Source: Rhodothermaceae bacterium bin80
GTDB taxonomy: Bacteria; Bacteroidota; Rhodothermia; Rhodothermales; Bin80
Direction: 5' to 3'
DNA length: 47,506 nt
NCBI GenBank assembly: GCA_002238805.1
Contig: MPNB01000020.1
Location: forward strand, 1 to 47,506
Shown: positions 16,918 to 24,931 of the stretch, one piece after another
Numbering within the stretch: the first letter of the stretch is position 1
How the letters are laid out: each line of letters opens with the position of its first letter
Notes under the pieces: generated by a model
Told to the model about the DNA's origin: nothing
The model's database searches: none
What the model saw: the letters and a program-made list of their open reading frames with translations, nothing else
Program-made: the position numbers and the translations under genes

Positions 16918-17403
16918 ATGGCGGAATTTACGCATCTGGATGATGGAAGTGGTATCCATATGGTGGATGTTTCAACAAAGGAGTTCTCTGTGCGTTGCGC
17001 GTCAGCTCAAGGTACGGTGCAACTGGGTGCCGATGCATACACTTCACTCCTAGAACAGCGCGTAGCCAAAGGGGATGTGCTCACAACGGCCCAGTTGGCT
17101 GGAATCATGGGGGCCAAGGAAACTGCTCGGCTCATTCCGCTGTGTCACCCGATAGCCCTCGAAGCGATTGACCTGACGTTTTCTTTCAATGAAAGGATGT
17201 ATTCGATAACCGTCCGGGCTGAAGCAACCTCGGTTGGACGTACAGGTGTAGAGATGGAGGTCTTAATGGCGGTATCAATTGCCTCATTGGCCATTTACGA
17301 TATGTGTAAATCAATTTCGAAAAACATTCGTATCACAGATATTCACTTGGTATCCAAGGAGGGTGGTGTGCATGGTGCTTACCATGTACGTGACGGTCGT
17401 TGA
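16918..17403 (+). CDS. moaC: Cyclic pyranopterin monophosphate synthase (molybdenum cofactor)
   Basis: The 161-residue enzyme forms the pyranopterin ring in the second half of the first step of molybdenum cofactor synthesis, acting on the product of MoaA. The signatures are LIPLCHPIALEAI (74-86), GVEMEVLMAVSIASLAIYD (117-135) and MCKSISKNIRITDI. Length and motifs are normal. No other moa, moe or mog gene is present here, so the pathway is scattered in this genome. The floA gene follows after 18 bp on the same strand and may be cotranscribed. The start has no Shine-Dalgarno sequence. Confidence 0.94.
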   Translation: MAEFTHLDDGSGIHMVDVSTKEFSVRCASAQGTVQLGADAYTSLLEQRVAKGDVLTTAQLAGIMGAKETARLIPLCHPIALEAIDLTFSFNERMYSITVRAEATSVGRTGVEMEVLMAVSIASLAIYDMCKSISKNIRITDIHLVSKEGGVHGAYHVRDGR

Positions 17404-17421
17404 TATCACAAACCGATAAAA

Positions 17422-18420
17422 ATGGAGAATTTATTAAGCTTTGGAGGTCTAGTCGTCATCTTATTGATCCTGTTCGGGGTCATTATGCTGCTGTACTTTG
17501 TGCCGGTGCGTCTTTGGATCACGGCAATTTTTTCAGGTGTTCATCTAAGACTCTTTCGTGATTTGGTAGGAATGCGTCTGCGTCGCGTCCCACCGGACAG
17601 AATTGTAAAGCCGCTCATCACTGCGCACAAGGCCGGGATCCCTTCGGAGACGCCCAAACTTGAAGCACATTTCCTGGCCGGGGGTAATGTGCAGCAGGTA
17701 ATCAATGCGCTCATTTCAGCAGATAAGGCAGACATTGACCTGCCGTTTGAGCGTGCCACGGCGATTGACCTTGCCGGGCGCGATGTGTTTGAGGCCGTGC
17801 AGGTTTCGGTAAATCCGAAGGTCATCGAAACCCCGCCCATCTCCGCAATAGCGAAGGACGGAATTCAGTTACGGGCGGTTGCGCGTGTTACGGTGCGTGC
17901 CAACATTGAGCGGCTGGTAGGTGGTGCCGGTGAAGAAACAATTATCGCCCGAGTAGGCGAGGGAATTGTCTCTACGATCGGATCTTCCGTCTCACATGCC
18001 GCGGTGCTGGAAAATCCCGATAGAATTTCCAAGACGGTATTAGCCAAGGGGCTGGATTCCGGGACGGCATTTGAGATTCTTTCGATTGATATTGCCGATG
18101 TTGACGTTGGTGAAAACATTGGGGCTAAGCTGCAGACAGATCAGGCAGAGGCAGATTTACAGGTCGCGCGTGCGAAGGCTGAGGAGCGGCGTGCAGCTGC
18201 GGTGGCACTCGAACAGGAAATGGTCGCCCGGGTGCAAGAGGCGCGAGCTCGTGTTGTAGAAGCAGAAGCTATGGTACCCGAGGCTATCGCGGAAGCTTTC
18301 CGTAAGGGACAGCTGGGAGTTATGGATTACTATAACCTGCGCAACATTGAGGCAGATACGGATATGCGTTCTGCAATTGGGGGTACAAGTACTGGCTTAA
18401 GCGAGGATGAAAGCAAGTAG
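17422..18420 (+). CDS. floA: Flotillin-like protein FloA
   Basis: This 332-residue membrane protein has one N-terminal hydrophobic hairpin (about 4-28), then [26 protein letters not shown], here given as SGVHLRLF and [11 protein letters not shown], which is typical of the FloA/YqfA family. A PHB/SPFH-like domain (about 60-220) and an Ala/Glu-rich helical tail (about 230-290) follow. Such proteins oligomerise in functional membrane microdomains and influence membrane fluidity and protein assembly. The [19 protein letters not shown] segment near the end is diagnostic. It is downstream of moaC; the partner nfeD gene often found beside flotillins is absent. Confidence 0.93.
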   Translation: MENLLSFGGLVVILLILFGVIMLLYFVPVRLWITAIFSGVHLRLFRDLVGMRLRRVPPDRIVKPLITAHKAGIPSETPKLEAHFLAGGNVQQVINALISADKADIDLPFERATAIDLAGRDVFEAVQVSVNPKVIETPPISAIAKDGIQLRAVARVTVRANIERLVGGAGEETIIARVGEGIVSTIGSSVSHAAVLENPDRISKTVLAKGLDSGTAFEILSIDIADVDVGENIGAKLQTDQAEADLQVARAKAEERRAAAVALEQEMVARVQEARARVVEAEAMVPEAIAEAFRKGQLGVMDYYNLRNIEADTDMRSAIGGTSTGLSEDESK

Positions 18421-18619
18421 GTGTTAGTCAAGTCGGTTTTTGATGGATTGCCAGCGGTTCTGGCGGTCATGCTGCTTTTCGGGCGGGATGTGCTTTCTTC
18501 CGGTTGAACTGCGGGTAATTCGACTTGTTGATGCTTCGCAAAGGCGAGCTAATTCGTTGGCGAGGATGATCTGTATTCCAAACCAGGGGAATTACATACT
18601 TGGCTGTATGGTATCTATT
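18421..18619. other. Region between floA and the TnpB remnant
   Basis: This 199-bp stretch is open in a minus-strand frame (reading QIILANELARLCEAS) and also in a plus-strand frame, so neither is convincing. It lies where the right end of an IS200/IS605 element would follow its OrfB gene, so it may be non-coding transposon end. I see no clear end hairpin. Confidence 0.3.
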
Positions 18620-19056
18620 TCACTGGTCTTGGGGTCGGTAACCCGAACGCCCTCGCCGTGCAGTTGTCCCAATCCCGGAGGCCCGTATGTTCGCGGCCGC
18701 ATGATCCGCATGGCCACGGGCCAGACATTCGAATTTGCGCTGAGTCGTCCGATTACCTGACTCGGTATCCCCACGCGCATAACACCGCTGACTCGTACAT
18801 GTCGCCTTGACCTAGATCACCTCACGACATTTGTAGCCCAGTATCTGATCTAGCCGGCCCCAATCCGTTCCAGAATCTCACGGTTGAGCCCAGACTTCTG
18901 CTTCACGTTCGTACCAGGGGATTCAATCGTACCCTTTGCCGAACGCGTCATCACTTCCACTTTTAAGTTTTCCAGTACAACAGTACGCTGCGCTAAATCA
19001 CCAAATTTTTTGCTTGCCTTGGTTCCAGCACTAACCTGTACGTGATGTTGCGATAG
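18620..19056 (-). pseudogene. TnpB/OrfB (IS200/IS605) C-terminal half, decayed
   Basis: On the minus strand, about 19040-18855 reads VVLENLKVEVMTRSAKGTI and then ESPGTNVKQKSGLNREIL, the region around the second RuvC motif of IS605 OrfB. A TAG and a frameshift follow. The next frame (about 18845-18620) gives GYKCREV, then TSQRCYARGDTESGNRT, FECLARGHADHAAANI and RASGIGTTARRG. This is the OrfB zinc-finger and C-terminus, with two of the four cysteines changed (RCSACG to RCYARG and CLACG to CLARG). The N-terminal half and the tnpA gene are missing. It is a dead relic of an RNA-guided nuclease gene. Confidence 0.82.
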
Positions 19057-19374
19057 GTACTAGCCGTTTCGCTCATAAACAAACAGCCCAAAATTTGGTA
19101 AACTGAGAAACGGGCGTGGCATCACCTGTTAATGATGTTATGGTAAGTACTGGGCGGGCGGCTATCTGGTCCAATGTCTCCGTTTGCTTTTCGACTGTCG
19201 GAAAGGTTCCTGTGAGTTACAGTTTCGCATATAATTCTCAATGCTAAATTCTGGTACTCTTTACGAAAAATAGCTTCTACTTTAACCTCCAGGCGGCTTT
19301 CCTATGGAACAGATCCTATTGTTGAACCTTGCGGGCATACGTAGATAAGGTGAGCAGCCAAATTTCCGAAAACA
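19057..19374. other. Upstream region of ispH
   Basis: These 318 bp show no gene on either strand. No recognisable TnpB N-terminal sequence continues here. The last 100 bp are A/T-rich and must hold the ispH promoter, although I see no exact TAnnTTTG box. Confidence 0.3.
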
Positions 19375-20607
19375 ATGCCACGGACATTCAAGATTCCGCA
19401 ATTCTATCGCAGCCCGATCATATCGACGCTTAAGACTGCGCGAACGGCGGCAGATCCGCGGAAGAAGGACACTTCACCCTCACTCTTGGACTTCGGATAT
19501 CTCCGCCTGTGGATTCCCCGGAATTTTGGTTTTTGCTTCGGTGTGGAAAACGCTGTCGAAATTGCCTATCAGGCAATTGCGGATCATCCAGACCGTCGAC
19601 TGTTCATGCTCTCGGAAATGATTCACAACCCTCATGTGAATAATGATCTGCGTCGACGGGGTATGCAGTTCCTACGTTCAACCATGGGGGAACAGCTAAT
19701 TCCCTTCAGTGCGCTTGTCCCGGAGGATATTGTTATTATTCCTGCCTTCGGAACCACGCTGGAAATTTTTGCAGAACTGGAAGCCTTGGGAGTAGATGTA
19801 CGCACGTACAATACGACGTGTCCGTTTGTCGAAAAGGTTTGGCGTCGGAGTGCACAGATAGGTGACAAGGGCTACACTGTAATCATTCATGGCAAGCGGC
19901 TTCATGAGGAGTCACGTGCGACCTTTTCGCATGCCAGGGAGCACGCTCCGGTGATCGTGATACGAGATATTGCCGAGGCGAATGATTTGGCAAAGGTGAT
20001 CCGGGGCGAGGAGGGGCGTGACTATTTTTTTGATCGGTTTGCTGATCGTTATAGTAATGGGTTTGATCCGGACCGGGATCTTGTGCACATCGGTGTTGTG
20101 AACCAGACCACAATGTTGGTGACAGAGACACAGGCGGTTACGGGTGTTCTGCGGAGGGCCATTGTCAATCGGTATGGTCCAAAGGATCACTTTGTAGATA
20201 CTAGCGATACGCTTTGCTACGCAACTCATGAAAACCAGGAGGCAGTAAAAGTGCTGCTGGATCGACCGCTCAGTTTGGCGCTCGTCGTTGGGGGATACAA
20301 CTCTTCAAATACCAGTCAGATAGTTTCTTTGTGTAGTGAGATAGTTCCCACTTACTTCATACGGGGAGCCGATGATATTGCGGGCAGGAACCGGATACAT
20401 CACTATGACTATGCGGCCAAAGAAGTGCGTACAACCGTAAATTGGATACCATCGGACCGTCCAGTATCTATCGCACTGACCTCGGGTGCATCCTGTCCCG
20501 ATATGTTAATGGATGAAGTGATTCGTAAAGTGGTGGCATTTTTTGAGGACACAGCTTCCTTTGAACAGGCACTGGCGCCGTATCAGAATGCTCCTGCAAC
20601 AGCGTAA
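19375..20607 (+). CDS. ispH: 4-hydroxy-3-methylbut-2-enyl diphosphate reductase (long form)
   Basis: This 410-residue Fe-S enzyme makes IPP and DMAPP from HMBPP, the last step of the MEP isoprenoid pathway. The three cluster cysteines are in FGFCFGVENA (Cys54), TCPFVEK (Cys149) and SDTLCYATHENQEAV (Cys281). GYNSSNTS (308-314) and SGASCPD (370-376) are further active-site motifs. It is about 90 residues longer than E. coli IspH because of an N-terminal extension and internal insertions, as in cyanobacterial and Rhodothermota-like forms. It heads a four-gene run with two lipoproteins and a dipeptidase (gaps of 5, 9 and 19 bp). Confidence 0.93.
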   Translation: MPRTFKIPQFYRSPIISTLKTARTAADPRKKDTSPSLLDFGYLRLWIPRNFGFCFGVENAVEIAYQAIADHPDRRLFMLSEMIHNPHVNNDLRRRGMQFLRSTMGEQLIPFSALVPEDIVIIPAFGTTLEIFAELEALGVDVRTYNTTCPFVEKVWRRSAQIGDKGYTVIIHGKRLHEESRATFSHAREHAPVIVIRDIAEANDLAKVIRGEEGRDYFFDRFADRYSNGFDPDRDLVHIGVVNQTTMLVTETQAVTGVLRRAIVNRYGPKDHFVDTSDTLCYATHENQEAVKVLLDRPLSLALVVGGYNSSNTSQIVSLCSEIVPTYFIRGADDIAGRNRIHHYDYAAKEVRTTVNWIPSDRPVSIALTSGASCPDMLMDEVIRKVVAFFEDTASFEQALAPYQNAPATA

Positions 20608-20612
20608 GTCAA

Positions 20613-21173
20613 ATGACGACGCGTGGCATTTGGGTTTACCTTATTGTTCTTGCGTCCTGTGACGTATTTAGTGCACGTACACCTGAGCCGCCGGTGGGCG
20701 AGGCGGGCACATGGCTGCAGCCGGTAGTTCCCGACCTTGTTGTTGATAACCTGCGAGCTGCTGTCGAAGAACTTAATGCTGCCAACTACCGACGTTCCAT
20801 TGATCAGGAATTTGTTTTCACTCCAACTGCTCCCGCACAGGCGCGTGATCCACAGCGCTGGGCTATCTGGGGACAGGCCCAGGAGAACAGCTATTTCACG
20901 ACAGTTGCGGAAGCGGCCAAGGAGAACACTGGACATTTTCTTCGCCTAGAAGATGTGACCACTGAGCTGGGGGATACGACATACACGTTAGAGGCCCATT
21001 ATGTGCTGCTGATCAAGCACGGAAGCCGGCAAGTCGCCGACTCCCTGCAGGGAAGATTAATCTGGATCATTGCAAGGAATCCCGATGGTCTCTGGGCCCT
21101 TTCCTGGTGGAAAGACCAGAGCATTGGATCGGCAGATTCATGGAGTGATCTTAAAGCTGAGTTTGGTAACTAA
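20613..21173 (+). CDS. Small lipoprotein with an NTF2-like fold (predicted)
   Basis: The 186-residue protein begins with a short signal sequence ending in the lipobox LASC (Cys16), so it is probably a lipoprotein. The remainder alternates helix and strand. It contains NLRAAVEELNAANYRRSIDQEFVF and a C-terminal GLWALSWWKDQS, a layout seen in NTF2/SnoaL-like proteins (substrate pocket proteins or small binding proteins). I recognise no specific family. It starts 5 bp after ispH, and the next gene has the same general layout, so the two may be distant duplicates. No catalytic residues can be named. Confidence 0.65.
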   Translation: MTTRGIWVYLIVLASCDVFSARTPEPPVGEAGTWLQPVVPDLVVDNLRAAVEELNAANYRRSIDQEFVFTPTAPAQARDPQRWAIWGQAQENSYFTTVAEAAKENTGHFLRLEDVTTELGDTTYTLEAHYVLLIKHGSRQVADSLQGRLIWIIARNPDGLWALSWWKDQSIGSADSWSDLKAEFGN

Positions 21174-21182
21174 TTTTTGGTA

Positions 21183-21704
21183 GTGATACGCCAATTCTAC
21201 ATAGCCGGGATGGCAGTCATGGTTCTGCCGTTTTTGTTGGTCGCATGCAATCCGTTTGCGCCGGCCATAGGAGAGGGAGATCCGTTTGGTGATCTACTGG
21301 GCGATCCCAAGACCATTGAGGGATATTTCACCAATTTCAGAAATGCGTACGAACTGCGGGATCTCTCACTTTATGAGCCTCTGATTGATTCGTCATTCGT
21401 GTTTATTTACACGGATTTTGATACGGGAATTGAGCGTGAATGGGGGTTTGGGCAGGAGCTCGAGACAACCCGCAGGATGTTCGAGAGTGTTGTGGAAGTG
21501 CAGTTGCAGTGGAATCAGATGATTTCCAGGCAGGTTTTCGATGAAGGCACACGGGCGATTGCGGTGCGGAGCTTCAATCTTGCCATTGGTCTGGATAATG
21601 GCGAGGTGTTCAGAGGTGATGGTAACGTAAATTTCCTGCTTGCACGCGCGGATACAACCCGCGCCTGGAGGTTACGCCGCTGGCGTGATGAAAGTGAACT
21701 GTAG
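21183..21704 (+). CDS. Second small NTF2-like lipoprotein (predicted)
   Basis: This protein of about 173 residues has a hydrophobic signal ending in the lipobox LLVAC. I chose the GTG at 21183 because it keeps a positive charge (VIRQF) before the hydrophobic core. A TTG at 21177 and an ATG at 21210 are other options. It then has FRNAYELRDLSLYEPLIDSSFVF and ends AWRLRRWRDESEL, paralleling the preceding protein (NYRRSIDQEFVF and LWALSWWKDQS). The pair look like diverged tandem duplicates anchored in the same membrane. Their job is unknown. Confidence 0.62.
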   Translation: MIRQFYIAGMAVMVLPFLLVACNPFAPAIGEGDPFGDLLGDPKTIEGYFTNFRNAYELRDLSLYEPLIDSSFVFIYTDFDTGIEREWGFGQELETTRRMFESVVEVQLQWNQMISRQVFDEGTRAIAVRSFNLAIGLDNGEVFRGDGNVNFLLARADTTRAWRLRRWRDESEL

Positions 21705-21723
21705 TACAAAAGTATAACTTCAA

Positions 21724-23112
21724 ATGAGTGATGTAACGCATGCACTGCACTATGCAAAGGCTAATCAAGGTCGTTTTGTGGGGGAGTTGATTGATTTGCT
21801 TCGTATCTCTTCGATCAGCACTGATCCGGCTTATTCACAAGATGTTGCAGACGCGGCTAGTTGGTTGGCAGAAGCACTGCGGGATATCGGAGTAATGGAT
21901 GCCATACTTACTGAAACGAAGGGACATCCGATTGTAACTGGTGAAGTGCATGTAGACCCAGCACTTCCTACAGCCCTGGTGTATGGCCACTACGATGTCC
22001 AACCGCCTGACCCGCTTGATCTGTGGAACTCGCCTCCTTTTGATCCCATGATTGAGGATGGTGTGCTCTATGCACGCGGAGCCTGCGATGATAAAGGTCA
22101 GCTGTTTATGCACCTGAAGGCGTTGGAATGCTGGATGCGCACTGCGGGCAAACCGCCTGTAAATCTCAAATTCATTTTGGAGGGCGAAGAAGAATCTGGA
22201 TCGGCAAGCCTCCCAGGATTCATTAAGGAGCACAAGGATGCCCTGGCAGCGGATATAGTTGTGATTTCGGATTCCAGTTTATTTGCACCGGGTATTCCTT
22301 CCATTACGTATGGTTTGCGGGGGATGACTTATGTAGAAATCACATTAACAGGGCCGGACCGAGACCTCCACTCAGGTACATACGGGGGTGCCATTCATAA
22401 CCCAATCAACGCATTGGCAGCCTTGATCGGGGAGATGCACGATGCACATGACAGGATTGCGATTGATGGTTTTTATGATTGTGTGAGATCACTTTCCGAG
22501 AGTGAGCGGAGTGCCATGGCAGCATTACCGTTTGATGCGGAGGCTTGGGCACGGGAGGTTGGTGTTGGTACACCGCGTACGGAGTCAGGTTATTCAGTAT
22601 TGGAGGCGTCAACGGCACGTCCCACACTTGACTGCAATGGTATCTGGGGTGGTTATACTGGGGATGGGGCGAAGACGGTATTGCCCTCGAAGGCCAGTGC
22701 GAAGATTTCCATGCGACTGGTACCTGATCAGGACCCAGAAGAGATAACCGAGCTTATGGAGGCATGGTTGCGTGCGCGCGTACCTGATTCCATGCAGTTA
22801 CAGTTCAAGAGCCTACATGGAGCACAGCCTGTGCTGATAGATACCGGGAGTGCCGCGATGACCGCGGCATCGAAGGCATTGAATGACGTTTATGGCCGCA
22901 GTCCCTATTTCACGCGCATTGGGGGCAGTATACCGGTAGTAGCTGATTTCAAGCATCTATTGGGATTGGACAGCGTGCTCATGGGTTTTGGACTGGACTC
23001 TGACGCGATCCACTCCCCGAACGAACATTTTGGACTCGACCGGTTCGCTCAGGGTATTGAGGCGATCATGCGCTTTCACGCCCATTATGCCTCACGGGCA
23101 GGATCCGCTTAG
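21724..23112 (+). CDS. M20 family dipeptidase
   Basis: The 462-residue metallopeptidase belongs to the M20C/F-like dipeptidase group (PepV/CNDP-like). Zinc-site residues are in YGHYDVQPP (87-95, His89), ARGACDDKGQ (117-126, Asp122), LEGEEESGS (152-160, Glu155/156) and VISDSS (180-185). The C-terminal histidine is in DAIHSPNEHF. It has no signal peptide, so it acts in the cytosol on small peptides taken up from outside or released by proteolysis. It follows the two lipoproteins after 19 bp. It is unrelated in detail to the M20D amidohydrolase at 9.6 kb, which has a different metal motif (ACGHDMH). Confidence 0.9.
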   Translation: MSDVTHALHYAKANQGRFVGELIDLLRISSISTDPAYSQDVADAASWLAEALRDIGVMDAILTETKGHPIVTGEVHVDPALPTALVYGHYDVQPPDPLDLWNSPPFDPMIEDGVLYARGACDDKGQLFMHLKALECWMRTAGKPPVNLKFILEGEEESGSASLPGFIKEHKDALAADIVVISDSSLFAPGIPSITYGLRGMTYVEITLTGPDRDLHSGTYGGAIHNPINALAALIGEMHDAHDRIAIDGFYDCVRSLSESERSAMAALPFDAEAWAREVGVGTPRTESGYSVLEASTARPTLDCNGIWGGYTGDGAKTVLPSKASAKISMRLVPDQDPEEITELMEAWLRARVPDSMQLQFKSLHGAQPVLIDTGSAAMTAASKALNDVYGRSPYFTRIGGSIPVVADFKHLLGLDSVLMGFGLDSDAIHSPNEHFGLDRFAQGIEAIMRFHAHYASRAGSA

Positions 23113-23139
23113 GTTCAGTAACAGTAGAACCTTTCAGTT

Positions 23140-23224
23140 GCCCGGGTGGCGGAATTGGTAGACGCGACGGACTCAAAATCCGTTGGCCCCAAAGGCTGTG
23201 TGGGTTCGAGTCCCACCCCGGGTA
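23140..23224 (+). tRNA. tRNA-Leu (anticodon CAA)
   Basis: The acceptor stem GCCCGGG pairs with CCCGGGT near the 3' end. The anticodon arm reads ACGGA-CTCAAAA-TCCGT, giving anticodon CAA for UUG leucine codons. A long variable arm and the T-loop GGTTCGAGTCC fit a class II tRNA. The 3' CCA is not encoded. The transposon-like element begins 34 bp downstream. Confidence 0.95.
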
Positions 23225-23250
23225 CAGGCGCCCAGTTACGGTATAGTATA

Positions 23251-23258
23251 TATCCAGT
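23251..23258. repeat. Left copy of 8-bp target-site duplication
   Basis: TATCCAGT occurs here and again at 24583-24590, exactly outside the two inverted repeats, as expected after transposition. Confidence 0.75.
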
Positions 23259-23285
23259 GGGACTTACGTGGCAAAGTTGACAAAA
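23259..23285 (+). repeat. Left terminal inverted repeat of the 1.3-kb element
   Basis: These 27 bp begin GGGACTTACGTGG and end CAAAGTTGACAAAA. They match the reverse complement of 24556-24582 at all but two positions. Confidence 0.8.
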
Positions 23286-23376
23286 CTTAACGGAAGGATG
23301 CGGTATCCCCTCCTTGCGGAATTAGTTTCTGATGTAAGATATTGATTACTCACACGCTTAATCCCCCGACACTCCT

Positions 23377-24012
23377 ATGCCGGACGGATTAACTTTATCC
23401 GAAATTATTGCGATAGCAACTGTTGCCCTTACGACGGTATCTTTTGCAGTCACACTCGTTGTGTTTGTCTACAAGGTCGGAGTGTGGAGAAGAACTACGG
23501 ATAAAGACCTGCAACAATTACGTGATACCGCAGATAGTGACCGAAAAGATTTCCGGGAAACTATAGATAACTATCGTCAGGATTCCCGGGAAACCATACA
23601 GGAAATCCGTGAAGACATAAGAGAAATCCGTAGTAATATTGAAAACCTTTTTATTCGTACAACTTTGCCTCCTCCTTCTTCTCAACCGATCACTAGCAGT
23701 AGTCCTCTATCACTGACTGATTTTGGTGAAAAAATTGCACGTGATTTAGGTGCAGCTCACTGGGTAAATAAAACGGCTCCTGAAGTATGGTCCTATGCAC
23801 AAACACTAATAGAAGATTATGAAGTGCAGGGATACTGTTTCAAGTATGTACGTCATTATCTTTCAGATGAAATGGAGACTAGAATAAAGAGGACTGCATA
23901 TGAATATGGGACAGACATAGAAGGTGTATATAACGTACTGGCTATAGTACTGCGCGATAAGTTACTAGAAAAACGTAGATTGGGAGAAGGATTAAGTCCA
24001 ACGGAGGAATAG
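23377..24012 (+). CDS. Membrane-anchored coiled-coil protein of unknown function
   Basis: The 211-residue protein has one N-terminal membrane helix (about 8-33), then a charged coiled coil (about 40-90) with repeating DSRETIQEIREDIREIRSN-like heptads, and a Ser/Pro linker (about 97-112). A compact C-terminal domain follows (about 112-195) with LSLTDFGEKIARDL, then FCF-like CFKYVRHYL and VYNVLAIVLRDKLL. I recall the C-terminal domain from many scattered bacterial hypothetical proteins, always accessory, but I know no function. It would place a soluble domain at the membrane on a coiled-coil stalk. It is cargo of the inverted-repeat element, with codon and base composition more A/T-rich than its neighbours. 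Confidence 0.75.
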   Translation: MPDGLTLSEIIAIATVALTTVSFAVTLVVFVYKVGVWRRTTDKDLQQLRDTADSDRKDFRETIDNYRQDSRETIQEIREDIREIRSNIENLFIRTTLPPPSSQPITSSSPLSLTDFGEKIARDLGAAHWVNKTAPEVWSYAQTLIEDYEVQGYCFKYVRHYLSDEMETRIKRTAYEYGTDIEGVYNVLAIVLRDKLLEKRRLGEGLSPTEE

Positions 24013-24063
24013 TACGTACTGCAAAATTGCAGATGTCATTCTTCCAAAATCAAAGAGGGCCAA

Positions 24064-24446
24064 TCACACCATCTGCCTTTTAATTTTCTCTGCTATTCTT
24101 AGCGCTTGGCGTTTAGCATCCTTAGCCAACTCTACATCCTTCATCCAATCGTCTACCCTGTTCAACTTATGAAGCCCGATCAACGTTAAGTTGTTGCTCT
24201 TCTTTCTGTTGCACGGCTCGCAAATCAATATTCGATTGGTTACGAAATTAGAAACTCCTTCTGATCTAGGTTGCAGGTGATCGAGTTGGGTAAACTGCGG
24301 TTCCAAGTTGCGCCCGCGCCAGCACAGATTACCGTGTTGTTGCCGAATCGTTGTGCATCAATCAAGTGTTTCTTTATCTGCGCATTGGACAGCTTTTGCC
24401 ACGGTTCCTTTGGTATCTCGTACAAGGTCTCCAGTCGTTTGCTCAT
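24064..24446 (-). pseudogene. HNH endonuclease-like gene broken by a frameshift
   Basis: The first frame (24446 to about 24300) encodes LSNAQIKKHLIDAQRFGNN and ends out of register. The second frame (about 24345 to 24064) continues with LCWRGRNLEP, QLDHLQPRSEG, NRILICEPCNRKKSN and a basic helical tail. The DH and the N of the HNH core and a CEPC pair that would bind structural zinc are visible, while the first zinc pair (expected CWGC) reads CWRG. The combined length, about 127 residues, is that of a stand-alone HNH nuclease or the tail of a methylase-HNH fusion. One indel at about 24300-24345 explains the break. The gene faces the coiled-coil gene inside the element. Confidence 0.75.
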
Positions 24447-24555
24447 CTTGTCTAAGCTCGTCCAAACTTTTCATAACCGTCCCCTATTGAATTGATGGTC
24501 TGTTGTATTTAGCTGATTTTGGGGGAAATGTGGGGGATTTTCGTGGTAGATTCTA

Positions 24556-24582
24556 TTTTGTCAACTTTGCTACGTAGGTCCC
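24556..24582 (-). repeat. Right terminal inverted repeat of the 1.3-kb element
   Basis: Read on the minus strand, these 27 bp begin GGGACCTACGTAG and end CAAAGTTGACAAAA, so they mirror the left end. Confidence 0.8.
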
Positions 24583-24590
24583 TATCCAGT
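24583..24590. repeat. Right copy of 8-bp target-site duplication
   Basis: TATCCAGT is identical to 23251-23258 on the other side of the element. Confidence 0.75.
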
Positions 24591-24619
24591 GGCAGAGGTG
24601 GGGATGGACTTCGTCTTTC

Positions 24620-24927
24620 TTGACTGAGTTGCGCCGAAGCGAATGCCTGATCAGCAGCGAGTCAAGATTACTTCAATGCTCTTTCGGGTTTTTTTGGCAC
24701 CCCTTCTCCATCACGATATTCTTGCCCAAGATGTATCAGGCCTCGGCATTTCCTCTATTAGCCGCTTCCAGAAGAGAGTAATGTATTTCTTCGAAAAACG
24801 AACATGAGATATGTAATATCCCGTATACTGCCGACTTTATGGAGCAACATTGCGAAAAATTGTCAGCAGCAAAAGAAACCCTCACGGCTAACTTCGGATA
24901 GATCCGGTCAGCCGAAAATCTCCTCAT
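24620..24927 (-). pseudogene. Sel1-repeat protein remnant
   Basis: On the minus strand, about 24783-24733 encodes YSLLEAANRGNAEA followed by a TGA. After a frame change, about 24720-24660 gives GQEYRDGEGVPKKPERALK. After further stops, LAADQAFASAQLS appears near 24620. These are the consensus pieces of a Sel1-like tetratricopeptide repeat (AA..G.A.AQ..LG..Y..GEGV.K...A..W). Such proteins form solenoid scaffolds for protein interaction. The reading frame is interrupted at least three times, so this is a relic. An ATG at 24927 starts the preceding open stretch, which is otherwise not recognisable. Confidence 0.65.
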
Positions 24928-24931
24928 CCGA

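Larger units (their letters stand above)
23259..24582. mobile_element. 1.3-kb transposase-less element with long terminal inverted repeats
   Basis: The two ends are 27-bp inverted repeats matching at 25 positions: GGGACTTACGTGG then CAAAGTTGACAAAA at the left, and GGGACCTACGTAG then CAAAGTTGACAAAA as the reverse complement of the right end. An 8-bp direct repeat, TATCCAGT, lies outside each end. The inside is more A/T-rich than the flanks and contains two inward-facing genes, one intact and one frameshifted, neither a transposase. The size and the 8-bp duplication suit a passenger-carrying, non-autonomous derivative of an IS1595- or ISL3-like element moved by a transposase encoded elsewhere. 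The family is not settled by the sequence. Confidence 0.75.

Noticed and set aside
18440..18760. A 106-codon plus-strand frame after floA
   Set aside because: Its right half overlaps the TnpB relic on the other strand; no motif or start context supports it.
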